This document shows, one piece after another, positions 23,319 through 32,790 of a stretch of DNA of 32,790 nucleotides. The DNA comes from Pigoraptor vietnamica. Lineage: Eukaryota > Opisthokonta > Filasterea. The number at the start of each line of letters is the position of its first letter. The stretch's first letter is position 1. The stretch spans positions 1-32,790 of the forward strand of contig CALSCQ010001414.1 in assembly GCA_943704525.1 (NCBI GenBank). Reading direction: 5' to 3'. A program made the position numbers and the translations under genes. The notes beneath the pieces are model-generated. The model had not been told where the DNA came from, searched no databases, and saw nothing but the letters and a program-made list of their open reading frames with translations.

Positions 23319-24662
23319 GCACGCACGCACGCACGCACACACGCGTGACTCAGCGCACGATTAATAACGTACCACACGTTTCCACGCGCACAAGCTGCAG
23401 CTCGATGGACCGAATCGGCGCGCTGCAGTGCTCAACGACAAGCTCGCCGAGGAAGGGTTTCGTCAGGCTGCACACCACCGACTCAACCTTCCCCGTGATT
23501 TTGAAATCGGGAACAGAGTCGCGCTGTGCGTGGGAGACGGGTTGTTCTAAGTCAGTCGCCGAGCTGTGCGTGGCAATGGCAAAGTGACAGTGTCGGAATC
23601 ATACCTTCTTCACGTTCTCGATCGACGTTGGCGTGATTGTGAAAGGAACCGCCTGCTCCTTGTGCTTGTCGGGGTTTGGCTGAAAGAGAGAAGAAAGAGG
23701 GATGAGAAGAGGCGAAGGGTTCGCATACTACACGCCGCACTCGCCCATGCATGTTCGCAGCTCAAAATTGCCGCACGCACACCATAGACAGCTCCGCACG
23801 CACACACGTGCATACACCAGCGGACACACACACGCACACACGCGCATACACCAGCGGACACACACACGCACCCTGTATTCGACAATAAATTCGATCTGCT
23901 TCGACGCGTCCTTCGTCAGCATCGAGCGCTTCATCTCGCACCGCAGCACATACGTGATGTTGATGAACACCCCGTGGTATGTCTCGTACAGAATCTGCCC
24001 TGCCTTCGGCTTCAGGGGAAACTCAAAGGGGATTTCCGTCGTCCCGGACGGCGTGCACGGGCGTCATTCAAATCGCGACAACGGAAGAGATGACAACAAT
24101 GCAGCAGGATATCGAGTACAGGGGGTACGGCACTACAATAACATAACAAACGCCACCAAATACACGCAACGCAAGACGACCCAGTCGCGCACAGAATTGG
24201 TATAATTTGCCGGGCTTGGCGATCTCGAGAGAGTAGTTGACGAGCTGGATGGGCTTCACGGAATTGTAGAACGCCTCGAAGACACCGACGCTCTTGGCGC
24301 TCAGCTGCAGGTTCACGACGCCCTCCATGAACAGCGAGATGCCGTTGTGGGCCAGTTCGCCCTTGCTCGTGACGGCAACGACGCCGGCCACTGTCTCCTG
24401 CACCGCTCAACCAGAAAGCGTGTTAAAAAAGGCGATGCGGGCTTGTGTGTATGTGCGTATGTGTGTTGTGTGGCACTGGGTGCGTGTGCGTGCCGTCGTG
24501 CGTGTGCGCGCACTACAAAACATGTGAGTAATATGCAGTCAATAGTGGAAACGGTGTGTAGAGCTGCATATGCCATGTAGGAGAGTGTAGGCGCACGTGT
24601 GCGAAACGCACATTTTCGTGGTAGACCTTGTCGGCCTTCTTCAGCCGAATGTCGAGAGACAT
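22707..24662 (-). CDS. VPS26C: VPS26C (DSCR3), retriever complex arrestin-fold subunit (295 aa)
   Basis: Seven exons: 24662-24612, 24397-24204, 24052-23872, 23679-23605, 23523-23373, 23191-23165 and 22915-22707, totalling 888 nt with a TAG stop; human VPS26C is 297 aa. Near-identical stretches include NLQLSAKSVGVFEAFYNSVK, TEIPFEFPL, YETYHGVF, CAEGYAKD, VCRGLVIPIYMVFPRLFSCP and TENFPIKL. VPS26C with VPS35L and VPS29 forms retriever, which recycles endosomal cargo through SNX17 and the CCC complex. Two splicing oddities: the second intron (24203-24053) has AT...AC ends rather than GT...AG, and the sixth exon is only 27 nt. The conserved KPGK(F/L)PSG.TEIPFEF run is restored only with the AT-AC junction. 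It is divergent from the fumarate reductase gene. Confidence 0.95.
23262..23342. repeat. (CA)n and (ACGC)n microsatellite in VPS26C intron 5
   Basis: CA units (about 23275-23314) followed by GCAC units to 23338, in the intron between the exons at 23523-23373 and 23191-23165. On the coding strand it reads (TG)n. Confidence 0.95.
23811..23871. repeat. Minisatellite: two copies of a 27-bp unit at the VPS26C exon 3 donor
   Basis: CATACACCAGCGGACACACA plus CACGCAC occurs at 23811-23837 and 23845-23871. The second copy abuts the donor of exon 3 (exon end at 23872). Confidence 0.9.
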
Positions 24663-25244
24663 GCTGCAGGCACTCCCACGCACACGCGCACACGCGCAAC
24701 AAGTACTGACGAGTAGCGAGTTCCAGCAGCGAGTGTAAAGGGAACAAGGATGACCACGGAGAGAAGCTCGCGGATGCGCACGACGTTTTCTCAAGATTAA
24801 TCACGCAAGATTACACCAACGGAAAAGATCCACACGCTGCAGAGCGAAGCCAAGGTTCGTTTGTTTAGGGGGAGATAATTTCCTCATATATCACAGACAG
24901 TCGCGTATTAAACAAATATGTAACTTTCGTATAACATTTTCCATTCATAGATATATCAGCACTACAAATACTAAATTAGAGCGTATTGTTAAAATTAGCG
25001 AGATTTCGGTCGATTTTTCTCTCGATCTCACACTGTGCTCCACTTCGCGGACACTCTCGCAGTCCTCCACTTCGTTAGCCTGGCACACACCCGCGACATT
25101 CACACACACGCCACATGCGCGCACGCCACACCACACACCCACACCACACGGCACTCTTCCGGTGCGAGTCCACGCGAGCCGACCCATACAAATAGGTCCA
25201 AAGTTGATGCCAACCCCTTCAGTTCGCTACTCACTGAGAACTGG
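24663..25244. promoter_or_regulatory. Divergent promoter region, VPS26C and fumarate reductase fusion
   Basis: 582 bp between two ATGs. The centre (about 24860-25015) is the most AT-rich non-repetitive stretch in the window, flanked by CA-rich DNA (25095-25150). No gene seen. Confidence 0.5.
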
Positions 25245-28200
25245 ATGCAGTTAATTGGCAAACTACTCGCAATCTACCTTATTTGTTGCACTTTGCTGGT
25301 TCGTGCCGACACAGCCCCTGAAACCGTGTGTGAAGGTGAGACATTGTCTTCGACTTCTGCCCGCCCACAACGCGAAGAGGAGTGATATTCACTCGAATGC
25401 CGCGCAGGATTAGACTCTTGTCACTCGAAAATGACTCGCCAGGCGCGCGTGGTTGTTGTGGGCGGTGGCCTTGCTGGGCTTTCGGCTGCCATCGAAGCGG
25501 ACCGCAACGGTGCATCAGTGTTGCTTATTGAGAAGGAGCCCCGGTGAGTGGCTTGTGTGCATGACTGCTGTGTTTGCTTTCCCTGGTGGCTGATTGTTTT
25601 TTTCTCTCAATACAGTGTCGGTGGCAACTCTGCCAAGGCAACGTCCGGCATCAACGGGCTGAACACGCCCGCGCAACAGAAGCGTGGCATTGTCGACTCT
25701 GAAGTGGCTTTCAAGAAGGACACTGTCGTGTGAGTGCCGCTGTAACACTTGGTGCGAACACGTCTACGTGTGGTCTTCCTCCCCCTGACTCGGATGCGAC
25801 TCGCAGATCTGGCGGTGGCCGTTCGGTGGAGTCGCTCGTCGAGGTCCTTGTTGTCAAGAGCACGAATGCGCACAGTTGGCTTGCGGAGTTTGGTCTCAAT
25901 CTCGAGGAAATCTCGCAGTGCGGTGGCCACAGTGTAAGTCATCTGCCGTGTCAGTTTTTTCTGCAGCCACTTTCGCTGCTCCACATTTCAGTTGTTGACA
26001 ATTCGTCGCTCGTGTAGGTGCCGCGTACCCACAGGGAGCCGCCGCAGGCCGACGGCAAGCCCTCGCCAGTTGGATGGAACATCATCCGTGCTCTCAAGGC
26101 GCACGTTGACTCTGGAAAGACCGGAATTCGCGTCGTGAACGATGCCCGGGTAACCCGCCTGGTGCAGAACGGCGCAGGGGAAGTGGTCGGCGTCGAGTAC
26201 ACGTCGCAGGGCGCCGCTTCGATCGCCGAGGCGGACGCCGTTGTGCTTGCGACGGGCGGGTTTTCGTTTGACCGCGAGTCGCCCGACTCGCTGCTGCGCA
26301 AGTACGTGCCCCACCTGGTTTCGCTTCCGACGACAAACGGCGCCTTTGCGACGGGCGATGGCATTCGCCTCGGCGAGGCTGTGCATGCCGACCTCGTTGA
26401 CATGGACCAGGTGGGTTGTGCGTCATCGCTGTGCTCGTGGTGAAAGTTTTTTTTTTATGTGTGATGTGTGGGCGTGGGTGGGTGTCGGCACTGACCCACA
26501 GGTTATGTTTATAGGTCCAAGTGCATCCGACGGGCTTCGTGGACCCGGCCAACCCCCTTAACCCCGTCAAGTTCCTCGCGCCCGAGGCCCTCCGCGGCTG
26601 CGGTGCCGTACTCGTGAACGGCGAGGGCGTGCGATTTGCGAACGAGCTGACGCTTCGCGACGCCCTCTCCGCGGCGATTCTGGAGCACGGTCGTCTGATG
26701 ACGGCGTTTGTTCCGCCCGTGTCCGGCGGGGCGCCGGAGGACGTGTCTTCGCGCATCGCGTACATTGTCCTCAACGATGAAATGGCGCACGGGTTCGGCC
26801 AGAGCGCCCTCGACTTCTATAAGAGTGGGTCTCGATCCTTTCTTTTGCGCGCGCTGCGTGCTTTGCGTCATGTCTTATGCCTCTATGACGTGCAACTTGC
26901 TCATTGCGCGTGCCTTGCTTGCGCACAATTCGCAGGCAAGGGCCTTGTGAAGGCGTTTGTGGACACTGCGAGCGTCGCCGCTTTCATCGGCTGCCCCGCG
27001 GACGTCCTCCGCAACACGCTGTCGCAGTATGAGGCCGCGGCGCAGGCCGGCTCCGACCAATTCGGAAAGACGGTCTTCCCCGTGAAAACCATTCGCGGCG
27101 GACCCTTTTGTGAGTGGCAGTGTTCTACGCGCATGTTCGCTATTGTCTCGCACTTTAAAGCAATGTGTTGACCCTTTCGCGAGCTACAATCTACGCGCGT
27201 GTCTCGCTCTTAAAATGTGTTGACCCTTTCGCGAGTTACAATCTACGCGCCACAGCGATGTTGTGTGCTGACGCCGTCGCCATTCCCCTCTCAGACGTCG
27301 CAATGATCACGCCATCGGTACATTACACGATGGGTGGCCTGCGCATCAACGGGGACGCGCAAGTGCTCAAGCGCGTCGACGACACGTTCAAGCCCATCCC
27401 GCGCCTGTTCGCCGCGGGCGAGGTCACCGGCGGAGTGCACGGCAAGAACCGCCTTGCGGGCAATTCGCTTCTCGAGTGCGTTGTGTTCGGGCGGACGGCG
27501 GGTGCGCGCGCCGCAGCTGTCGTCCTCGCGGAGGAGCCTGGTGCGTGGTGTGGCGACGTCATCGTTGTATTATTTCTGTCTGTTTTCGTTCCTGTGGGGA
27601 TGCGATGCTCTTGAGTGCGTGGCGTACAACCTCATTTGGAGTGTTTGCGTGGGGCTGACGAACTCCTTTGCTTTGACGCGCAGCCTTCAAGGGCAAGGAC
27701 GTGTACATTCCGCTCAAGCTGCGCGACCGCGAGTGCCTCAGCCAGTTCACGCGGCTGTTCCGCTTCAACCTCCCCTCCCCCCTCCACACGACGGGCTTTG
27801 AGATCGGCCAGTACATTAGCACGCGCGCCCGCATCGACGGCCAGGACATTGTGCGGTACTACTCGCCGTGCAACCGCCCCGACGACAGCGGCGTTCTGGA
27901 GCTCCTCATCAAGGTATGGCGTACACTACCCCTCTCTCTACTCTTCAGATCGAGCAGTATGGGGACGCCCATGTCCGATCCAGTCTTCGTTTGTGTATGC
28001 AAGAAGTCGTCGCACTGCCACCGTTGCACGTGCCCATCGCTCACGTGCTTTTTTTAATCGCCTCCAGGTCGATGACAAGGGGGTCATGTCTCACTACCTC
28101 GAGTCCCTGCGCCCCGGCGACGTCGTCGAGTTCAGCGGTCCCTTCGGCGACCTCCACGTTGACTTCTCCCGCAAGAAGCGTCTCGGCCTCGTATGCGGCG

Positions 28201-28571
28201 GCACTGGCATCAGCCCCATGCTGCAGATTGTGCGCAAGGTTCTCCACGAGCTCCCGGAGCACCCCGACGTCAGCGCCAAGCTGCTCTGGGGCGCGATGGT
28301 GGAGGGCGAGCTCGTGTACCGCGACCGCCTCGAGGCCAACGTGCGCTCGCACCCGCAGCAGATGGGGCTGTACTTTGTGCTCAACAACCCGCCGGCGAAC
28401 TGGACGCAGGGCGTTGGCTTTATCAACGAGAAGATTATTCGCGAACAGCTGCCCGAGCCCGCCGACGACGCGATGATCATCATGTGCGGTCCCCCCGGGA
28501 TGTGCAAGGCGCTGAAGCCCGTGTTTGAGCGCATCGGCTACACGAAGGACAACTTTTTCAGCTTTATGTGA
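25245..28571 (+). CDS. Soluble fumarate reductase (Osm1/Frd-like) fused to a C-terminal NADH cytochrome-b5-reductase-like domain (774 aa)
   Basis: Ten exons: 25245-25335, 25408-25543, 25616-25729, 25807-25933, 26018-26410, 26515-26824, 26936-27109, 27295-27540, 27684-27913 and 28068-28571, totalling 2325 nt with a TGA stop. Residues 1-21 look like a signal peptide (hydrophobic [13 protein letters not shown], likely cut after RA). The FAD domain starts with [17 protein letters not shown] and includes [13 protein letters not shown]. Active-site parts are [19 protein letters not shown] and the arginine in [16 protein letters not shown], as in fungal Osm1 and bacterial flavocytochrome c fumarate reductases. 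From about 531 it is a ferredoxin-reductase fold: RYYSP binds [13 protein letters not shown] and MCGPPGM bind NADH. Together this predicts NADH-dependent fumarate reduction within one chain, as in kinetoplastid FRD, but the ApbE-like N-terminal domain and a heme b5 domain are absent. Confidence 0.95.
27162..27250. repeat. Tandem duplication (52-bp period) in fumarate reductase intron 7
   Basis: AATGTGTTGACCCTTTCGCG plus AG(C/T)TACAATCTACGCGC occurs at 27162-27198 and 27214-27250, differing at one base, inside the intron between 27109 and 27295. Confidence 0.95.
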
Positions 28572-29080
28572 GCCGCTGTTCGGGTCCCGACTGGCAGCGG
28601 CGGCCGGCCGTCGGTCCGTTCAGTCGTCCCGTTATCGCTAATCTGCGCTTTTTGCCTTTGCGTTTGTCCCTTTAAATGAAATCTCTGAAGCAAACTTGCG
28701 AAGGGAAAGCGAAAGACGTGCGAGAATTGAAGGAGTAGAGAAACAGAGTGCTGACTCCAGGCACTCAGAGTGTAATGTGGCCAGCAGTGTATGGGTATTT
28801 TGGGTTGCGGTCACACTGGGCAATGTCCGGACTGTCCGTGATGGACTGTCTGTCTTTCCTTCTGAGTGCGAGCCGAAAAAGTGCGTCGTTCTCCAATAGA
28901 TGCACTTTGCGACAAGACGGAACGACATCTCTTTCGCTTCTTTTCACGGATTTGATCTCGACTCATGGGTGACGGTTAGAGGCCGCGGCCGTCGGGCCGT
29001 GCAAACGAGGCAGTGTCGGTGAGGAAATCCCGCATTCGCAAAGGTCTGCGTTCGCCCTCGCGGTAACGAGGGGCGACGGG
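28572..29080. other. Intergenic region between fumarate reductase fusion and polyQ gene
   Basis: 509 bp with no recognisable gene. The first part is the 3' UTR of the upstream gene; the last part should hold the promoter of the polyQ gene. Nothing else is evident. Confidence 0.45.
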
Positions 29081-30915
29081 ATGGCTGCCGGTGGAGGGGC
29101 GGCGGACGTCGTTGCGACGACATGCAAGTTCGAGTCTGCGCTGCAGAAGCGATGGAACGACGGCAAGCTGAATTGGTTTATCCTCAAACTCACCATCCGA
29201 CCCGACCAGGACATCCCCGACGGTTGGACCCTCAGGGTGCGCGAAATGGAGCGCGTTTTTGTGTGGATAATGTGCGCGAAAGTGTGCCGCAAATGCAGAG
29301 GGCCGCGCAAATACTCTGTCGCGAACGACTTGAGTCTGCGCGTGTCCTTTGCCACCGGCTCAATAGTGCAATCTGCGCATCTCTTTCGCTCGCGCAGGTG
29401 ACCATGGGTGGCGAGCCGAAGGCGTTTCAGCTCTACACCAACTTCAACGCGCGGCTCGTGCACACGGACGCCGACGCAAACTCGTGGATCTTTCAGAGCG
29501 TCGACTACAACAGCAACGTGCGATCAAGCGCCTCCTTCCACATCAGCATGACCCTGCGAACGCGGCGCCAACCGACCTCAGACGTGCAACTCGCGCTCTA
29601 TAGGGGCCGCACCGTCGCACTCGGCGACGCAGTTCAGCGTCCGCTGCCGGAATCCGTTCTCTCCTCGGTGGACTCGGGGAGTCTCGGCAATCTCGCTCCT
29701 AACGGCGCTCGGCGGTCGTCGGCGGACGTGTCGGTGCGGCCCCTTAGCGTGGAGGATGTCGACGCGTCGTTGCAATCCGACATCCTCTCAATACTCAACG
29801 GCTGCCCGCTCCCCCCTGTTCAAACGCAAGCGAACGCGATCCCGACGCAGCCGCGCGCCGGTGGGCGCCCTCCCACGCAGGCGCACGTGGCGCAGGCACA
29901 GGCCCAGGCACAGGCCCAAGCACAGGCCCAAGCACAGGCCCTCCAGCAGCAGCGCAACATGATGCTGCATCAACAGTCGCTCATGCAGCGGACGCAGGCG
30001 CAGGGGCAGCAGCAGCCGCTTCCCGACATCCTCGGCTCGGATTTCGGCGACTTTGGGTTCCAGCAATCGGGGCAAGACTTCCCCGCGGGGATCGGGGCGG
30101 TCGGCGGCGTTGGCGGCGCGGATGGGCGCACGCGCGCGTCCAACCTCGCGCAGGCGTTCCAGATGGTATCGGCGATGAACAGTATGGGGGGCGTGGGGCT
30201 TGCGGGTGCGCAGGACATCAACGGCGTCCTCTTCGCCCAGCAGCAGCGCCAGCAACAACAACAACAACAGCAGCAGCAGCAGCAACAACAACAACAGGGG
30301 CAGCAGCGCCTCGCCACCGCCGCCGCCGTGCAGCAACAGCAACAGACGGCGGAGAGCATGCGATTGCGCGTCGAGCAGCTTGAGCGCGAGCTGGAAACGA
30401 TGCGCCGGCAAGAGTACCTTATGCAAGCGGGGGCATTGGGCGGCGCGGCGGCCCCCGGATTCTACGCCGGCGGCGTACCCTCGCAGCCGTCCATGGCGCA
30501 GTTTGGCATGCCGTCGCCGCACGCGCACCTTCAGCGCCTGCAGATGATGCAGCACCTCCAGCAGCAGCAACAGCAACAGCAGCAGCTGCAGCTCCACGCC
30601 AACGCGCGCGCGCTAAATATGGCCGGGGAAGTGCAGGTCGGCCCCGCCGCCGCGGCCCTGCACCACGACGCGGCCCACATGCACGTTGCGGCTGCGTTCC
30701 CTTCCCTCGCGGGCGCGCAGGCTGCGAACGGAGTGGCGGGGTTTGCCGGCATGGGAGAAGAAGATCTCTTCAACATAGGCGCCCCCGCGTCGCATGCGGT
30801 GGCACAGCAGGGCGCGGCGCAGGCGCAAGGGCAGCCTGGCCTGCTCGACCTGGACCTCGGCGGGATTGACATGACGGCGCTTATGGACGGCTTCGATTTC
30901 TCCACGCTGTTGTAG
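29081..30915 (+). CDS. Gln/Ala-rich polyQ protein with possible CBM2-like N-terminal domain and acidic C-terminus (557 aa)
   Basis: Two exons, 29081-29236 and 29398-30915, totalling 1674 nt with a TAG stop. Residues about 15-130 look globular: Cys in TTCKFE, RWNDGKLNW, IPDGWTLRV, then SASFHISMTLRTRR and LALYRG. The order of W..G, GW.L and a final small-residue beta strand resembles the CBM2-type cellulose-binding fold, though this is only a visual likeness. Next comes a linker with Gln-Ala repeats (about 213-237), a polyQ tract (about 332-353), a coiled-coil segment (ESMRLRVEQLERELETMRRQ) and a second Gln run near 438-450. The end is a short acidic, hydrophobic segment (LLDLDLGGIDMTALMDGFDF) of the kind seen in transcription activation domains. 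There is no signal peptide. A transcription cofactor role is possible but unproven; no ortholog recognised. Confidence 0.8.
29893..29940. repeat. 12-bp coding repeat (Gln-Ala)n
   Basis: About four copies of a GCACAGGCCCA(A/G) unit, in frame, encoding alternating Gln and Ala. Confidence 0.9.
30239..30297. repeat. CAG/CAA trinucleotide repeat encoding polyglutamine
   Basis: A run of about 19-20 mixed CAG and CAA codons in the polyQ gene. A second shorter run lies at about 30556-30588. The CAA interruptions would stabilise the tract. Confidence 0.95.
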
Positions 30916-31371
30916 TCGCCCACTTGGCTCGGTCGTCCGCACTGTCTTTGTCTTGTGTCGCCCACAATTATGTTCCCGGAATGCTTCGATTTCTTTTACG
31001 TTTCCTTGTGTGTACTCTTGTTTTTGTTCCTTTGCCTTCTTTGTCGTGTCGATTGCGTTTTTTGCTTTTCCGTATTTTTTTTCCCCTTGCGTCGCAACTC
31101 AATGCGTGCGGCGTGCGCACATCGTACTGCAATGAACCTGTCACGTGCGGCGTGACGGCGAATTTCAAACTTCTTCGAGATTGACTGTAGGCACAGCACA
31201 ACCCTTCCCTAGCGGAGTACTCGTCACGTTCATCGCCCTGGGCCACAAGAGCGCAACGCATACGCGCTCACAGGAAATGCCAGAACGCTTTTTTAATGAA
31301 TCGTGACAAACAAACAAGACCCAACGCCGCACGCGTGCGTAAGTGTGTGTGTCTGAAATCATAGCCACATC
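30916..31371. other. Convergent intergenic region, polyQ and ABC transporter 3' ends
   Basis: 456 bp between stops. T-rich on the plus strand (30980-31085), then mixed. No gene seen; both 3' UTRs should lie here. Confidence 0.5.
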
Positions 31372-32486
31372 TTAACGCTGCTTCTCTTGGTCGCGCGTGA
31401 CCATTGAGAGATAGGCGAGGAAGCGGAAGAAGAGGCCTAGCACAAACGCGGCCCCGACGTCGTTCGCGTAGTTGTCGAGCGTGTAGCCATCTGTCGCGGC
31501 GTTGAGCACTCCCACAGCATAGACGTCCGTGTACTCCTGTAGCTCAACCCAGTACAACGCCTCGGATACGCTGCAGCCAGAGCGAGGGCGTGGGCGAGCG
31601 AGATGAATGCAGCAATTGTGAGTATTAGCTTGACAGAGGTGCAGAAATCAGAGTGGGAAACAAACAAACGAACAAAAAAAAATGGATAAATAAATAAATA
31701 CAAAAATGGGGCGCAAAAAAACAGGGGAACGTACCGGAATGGGTAAGAAATTTCGAAGAACCATCCGAGGTCCCAGCTGTCGGCGTCCTTCTTCGTGGGT
31801 GCGGCGCCGTTCGTGAGCGCGTAAATCAGCGCGAGCACGACGGTCGTCACGGACATTGAGTCGCGCGAGAGAAGCTGAGGAGCGGACGGGGTGTTAATGC
31901 AGGCCGGGCTGCTACCGCTAGCACTGTCGCACCCGCACGACAGCGAAACGAGGGGTGGCACGTATATCTTGCAACCGTCACGCATCCACGTATATAATGG
32001 AACGTTTCTCACCATGCTGCAAAAGTAACCAAACCCGAACACGCAGAAGACGTAGACAAAGATGGCGCCCAGAAAGCCGCCGAAGGAACCGAGCGGCGCA
32101 AGCACAAAGTAGAAAATGGCCGTGTACATCTGCAATTTCCCAAAGAAGGAAGGGGGCGGCAAGGCATGAGCGAACCCGAAACATGAGCACGCAATGTGAA
32201 GCGGGAGGGTACGCACGCACCTCATCTCCTACACACTTCAGAGACATGCGTTCACAACACCCACACTGACTACAACGGCGGCTTTCACTCGGCGCCAAGG
32301 ACGATGAACACATGTGGCCCAACTCACCAGTGCATAGAGGAAAATGAGCACGACCTCGACGAGGTTTTTCCCGAGGAAATAGGCGAACTTGCTCGATCCC
32401 GCGCTGAACTCGCGCCAGTACTGCACGCGCTCCCACCCAAACAGCTTCACGGACGCCGGTGCGGCGGCCACAGCGAGCACAAGGAC
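31372..32486 (-). CDS. ABCG-type ABC transporter, C-terminal transmembrane part (cut by right edge)
   Basis: Four exons are visible: 32486-32328, 32129-32013, 31874-31735 and 31570-31372 with a TAA stop; the gene continues past the right edge. Together they encode 205 residues (615 nt including the stop). The N-terminal visible part reads ERVQYWREFSAGSSKFAYFL then GKNLVEVVLIFLYAL, the cytoplasmic-loop and helix signature of ABCG (White) family ABC2 membrane domains (F/YWRE...G..R.AYFLGK). Helices follow in MYTAIFYFVLAPLGSFGGFLGAIFVYVFCVFGFGYF and VTTVVLALIYALTNG. The motif ISYPFRVSEALYWVE matches the ABCG (L/S)SYxRWALEAL region before the last helix, and the chain ends with AAFVLGLFFRFLAYLSM. 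The nucleotide-binding domain is not in the window. Substrate cannot be inferred. Confidence 0.88.

Positions 32487-32790
<304 letters not shown>

Noticed and set aside
29788-30597. Minus-strand 269-codon frame rich in Leu opposite the polyQ gene
   Set aside because: The Leu runs are the reverse complement of CAG/CAA repeats; no independent evidence of a gene.

Overview
This is nuclear DNA of a eukaryote. It is GC-rich and gene-dense, with many short (about 100-360 nt) spliceosomal introns. Donors are mostly GTGCGT or GTGAGT and acceptors mostly CAG. Long (CA)n/(GT)n tracts lie in introns and at both window edges. An enkurin-domain gene, and a probable ERICH2-like partner, suggest an organism with cilia or flagella. 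The fumarate reductase fused to a cytochrome-b5-reductase-like domain recalls enzymes of unicellular eukaryotes such as kinetoplastids, but the intron density excludes a kinetoplastid. I read it as an unidentified flagellated protist or alga and cannot name the lineage. All gene models below were spliced by hand; for each complete gene the exon lengths sum to an intact frame.

Layout, left to right. GSK3 kinase (minus, cut by the left edge). A 1.1-kb gap. A decayed trypsin-like serine protease gene (plus, about 2770-4924) and a second decayed ORF (about 5022-5482). A 134-aa ankyrin protein (plus, 5846-6496). A DUF1749/UPF0613 alpha/beta hydrolase (plus, 6918-8835). An ERICH2-like acidic protein (minus, 8987-10079), divergent from an ENKD1/enkurin gene (plus, 10606-11928). 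Cystathionine beta-synthase with 13 exons (minus, 12319-16012). A 1415-aa bromodomain plus DDT/WHIM-like chromatin protein (minus, 16492-20999), divergent from the N-acetyltransferase NAA50 (plus, 21727-22533). VPS26C of the retriever complex (minus, 22707-24662), divergent from a fumarate reductase/b5-reductase fusion (plus, 25245-28571). A polyQ protein (plus, 29081-30915). The C-terminal part of an ABCG-type transporter (minus, 31372-32486), cut by the right edge.

The genes are mostly unrelated housekeeping functions: signalling, sulfur amino acids, chromatin, protein acetylation, endosomal recycling and redox. The main functional link is the probable ciliary pair ERICH2-like/ENKD1, which share a 526-bp divergent promoter. 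The most unusual points are an apparent AT-AC intron in VPS26C, the secretory-signal fumarate reductase fusion without an ApbE or cytochrome b5 domain, the decayed protease locus with a 20-bp frameshifting duplication, and a polyQ protein with a possible CBM2-like N-terminal domain. No tRNA, rRNA or CRISPR was found.
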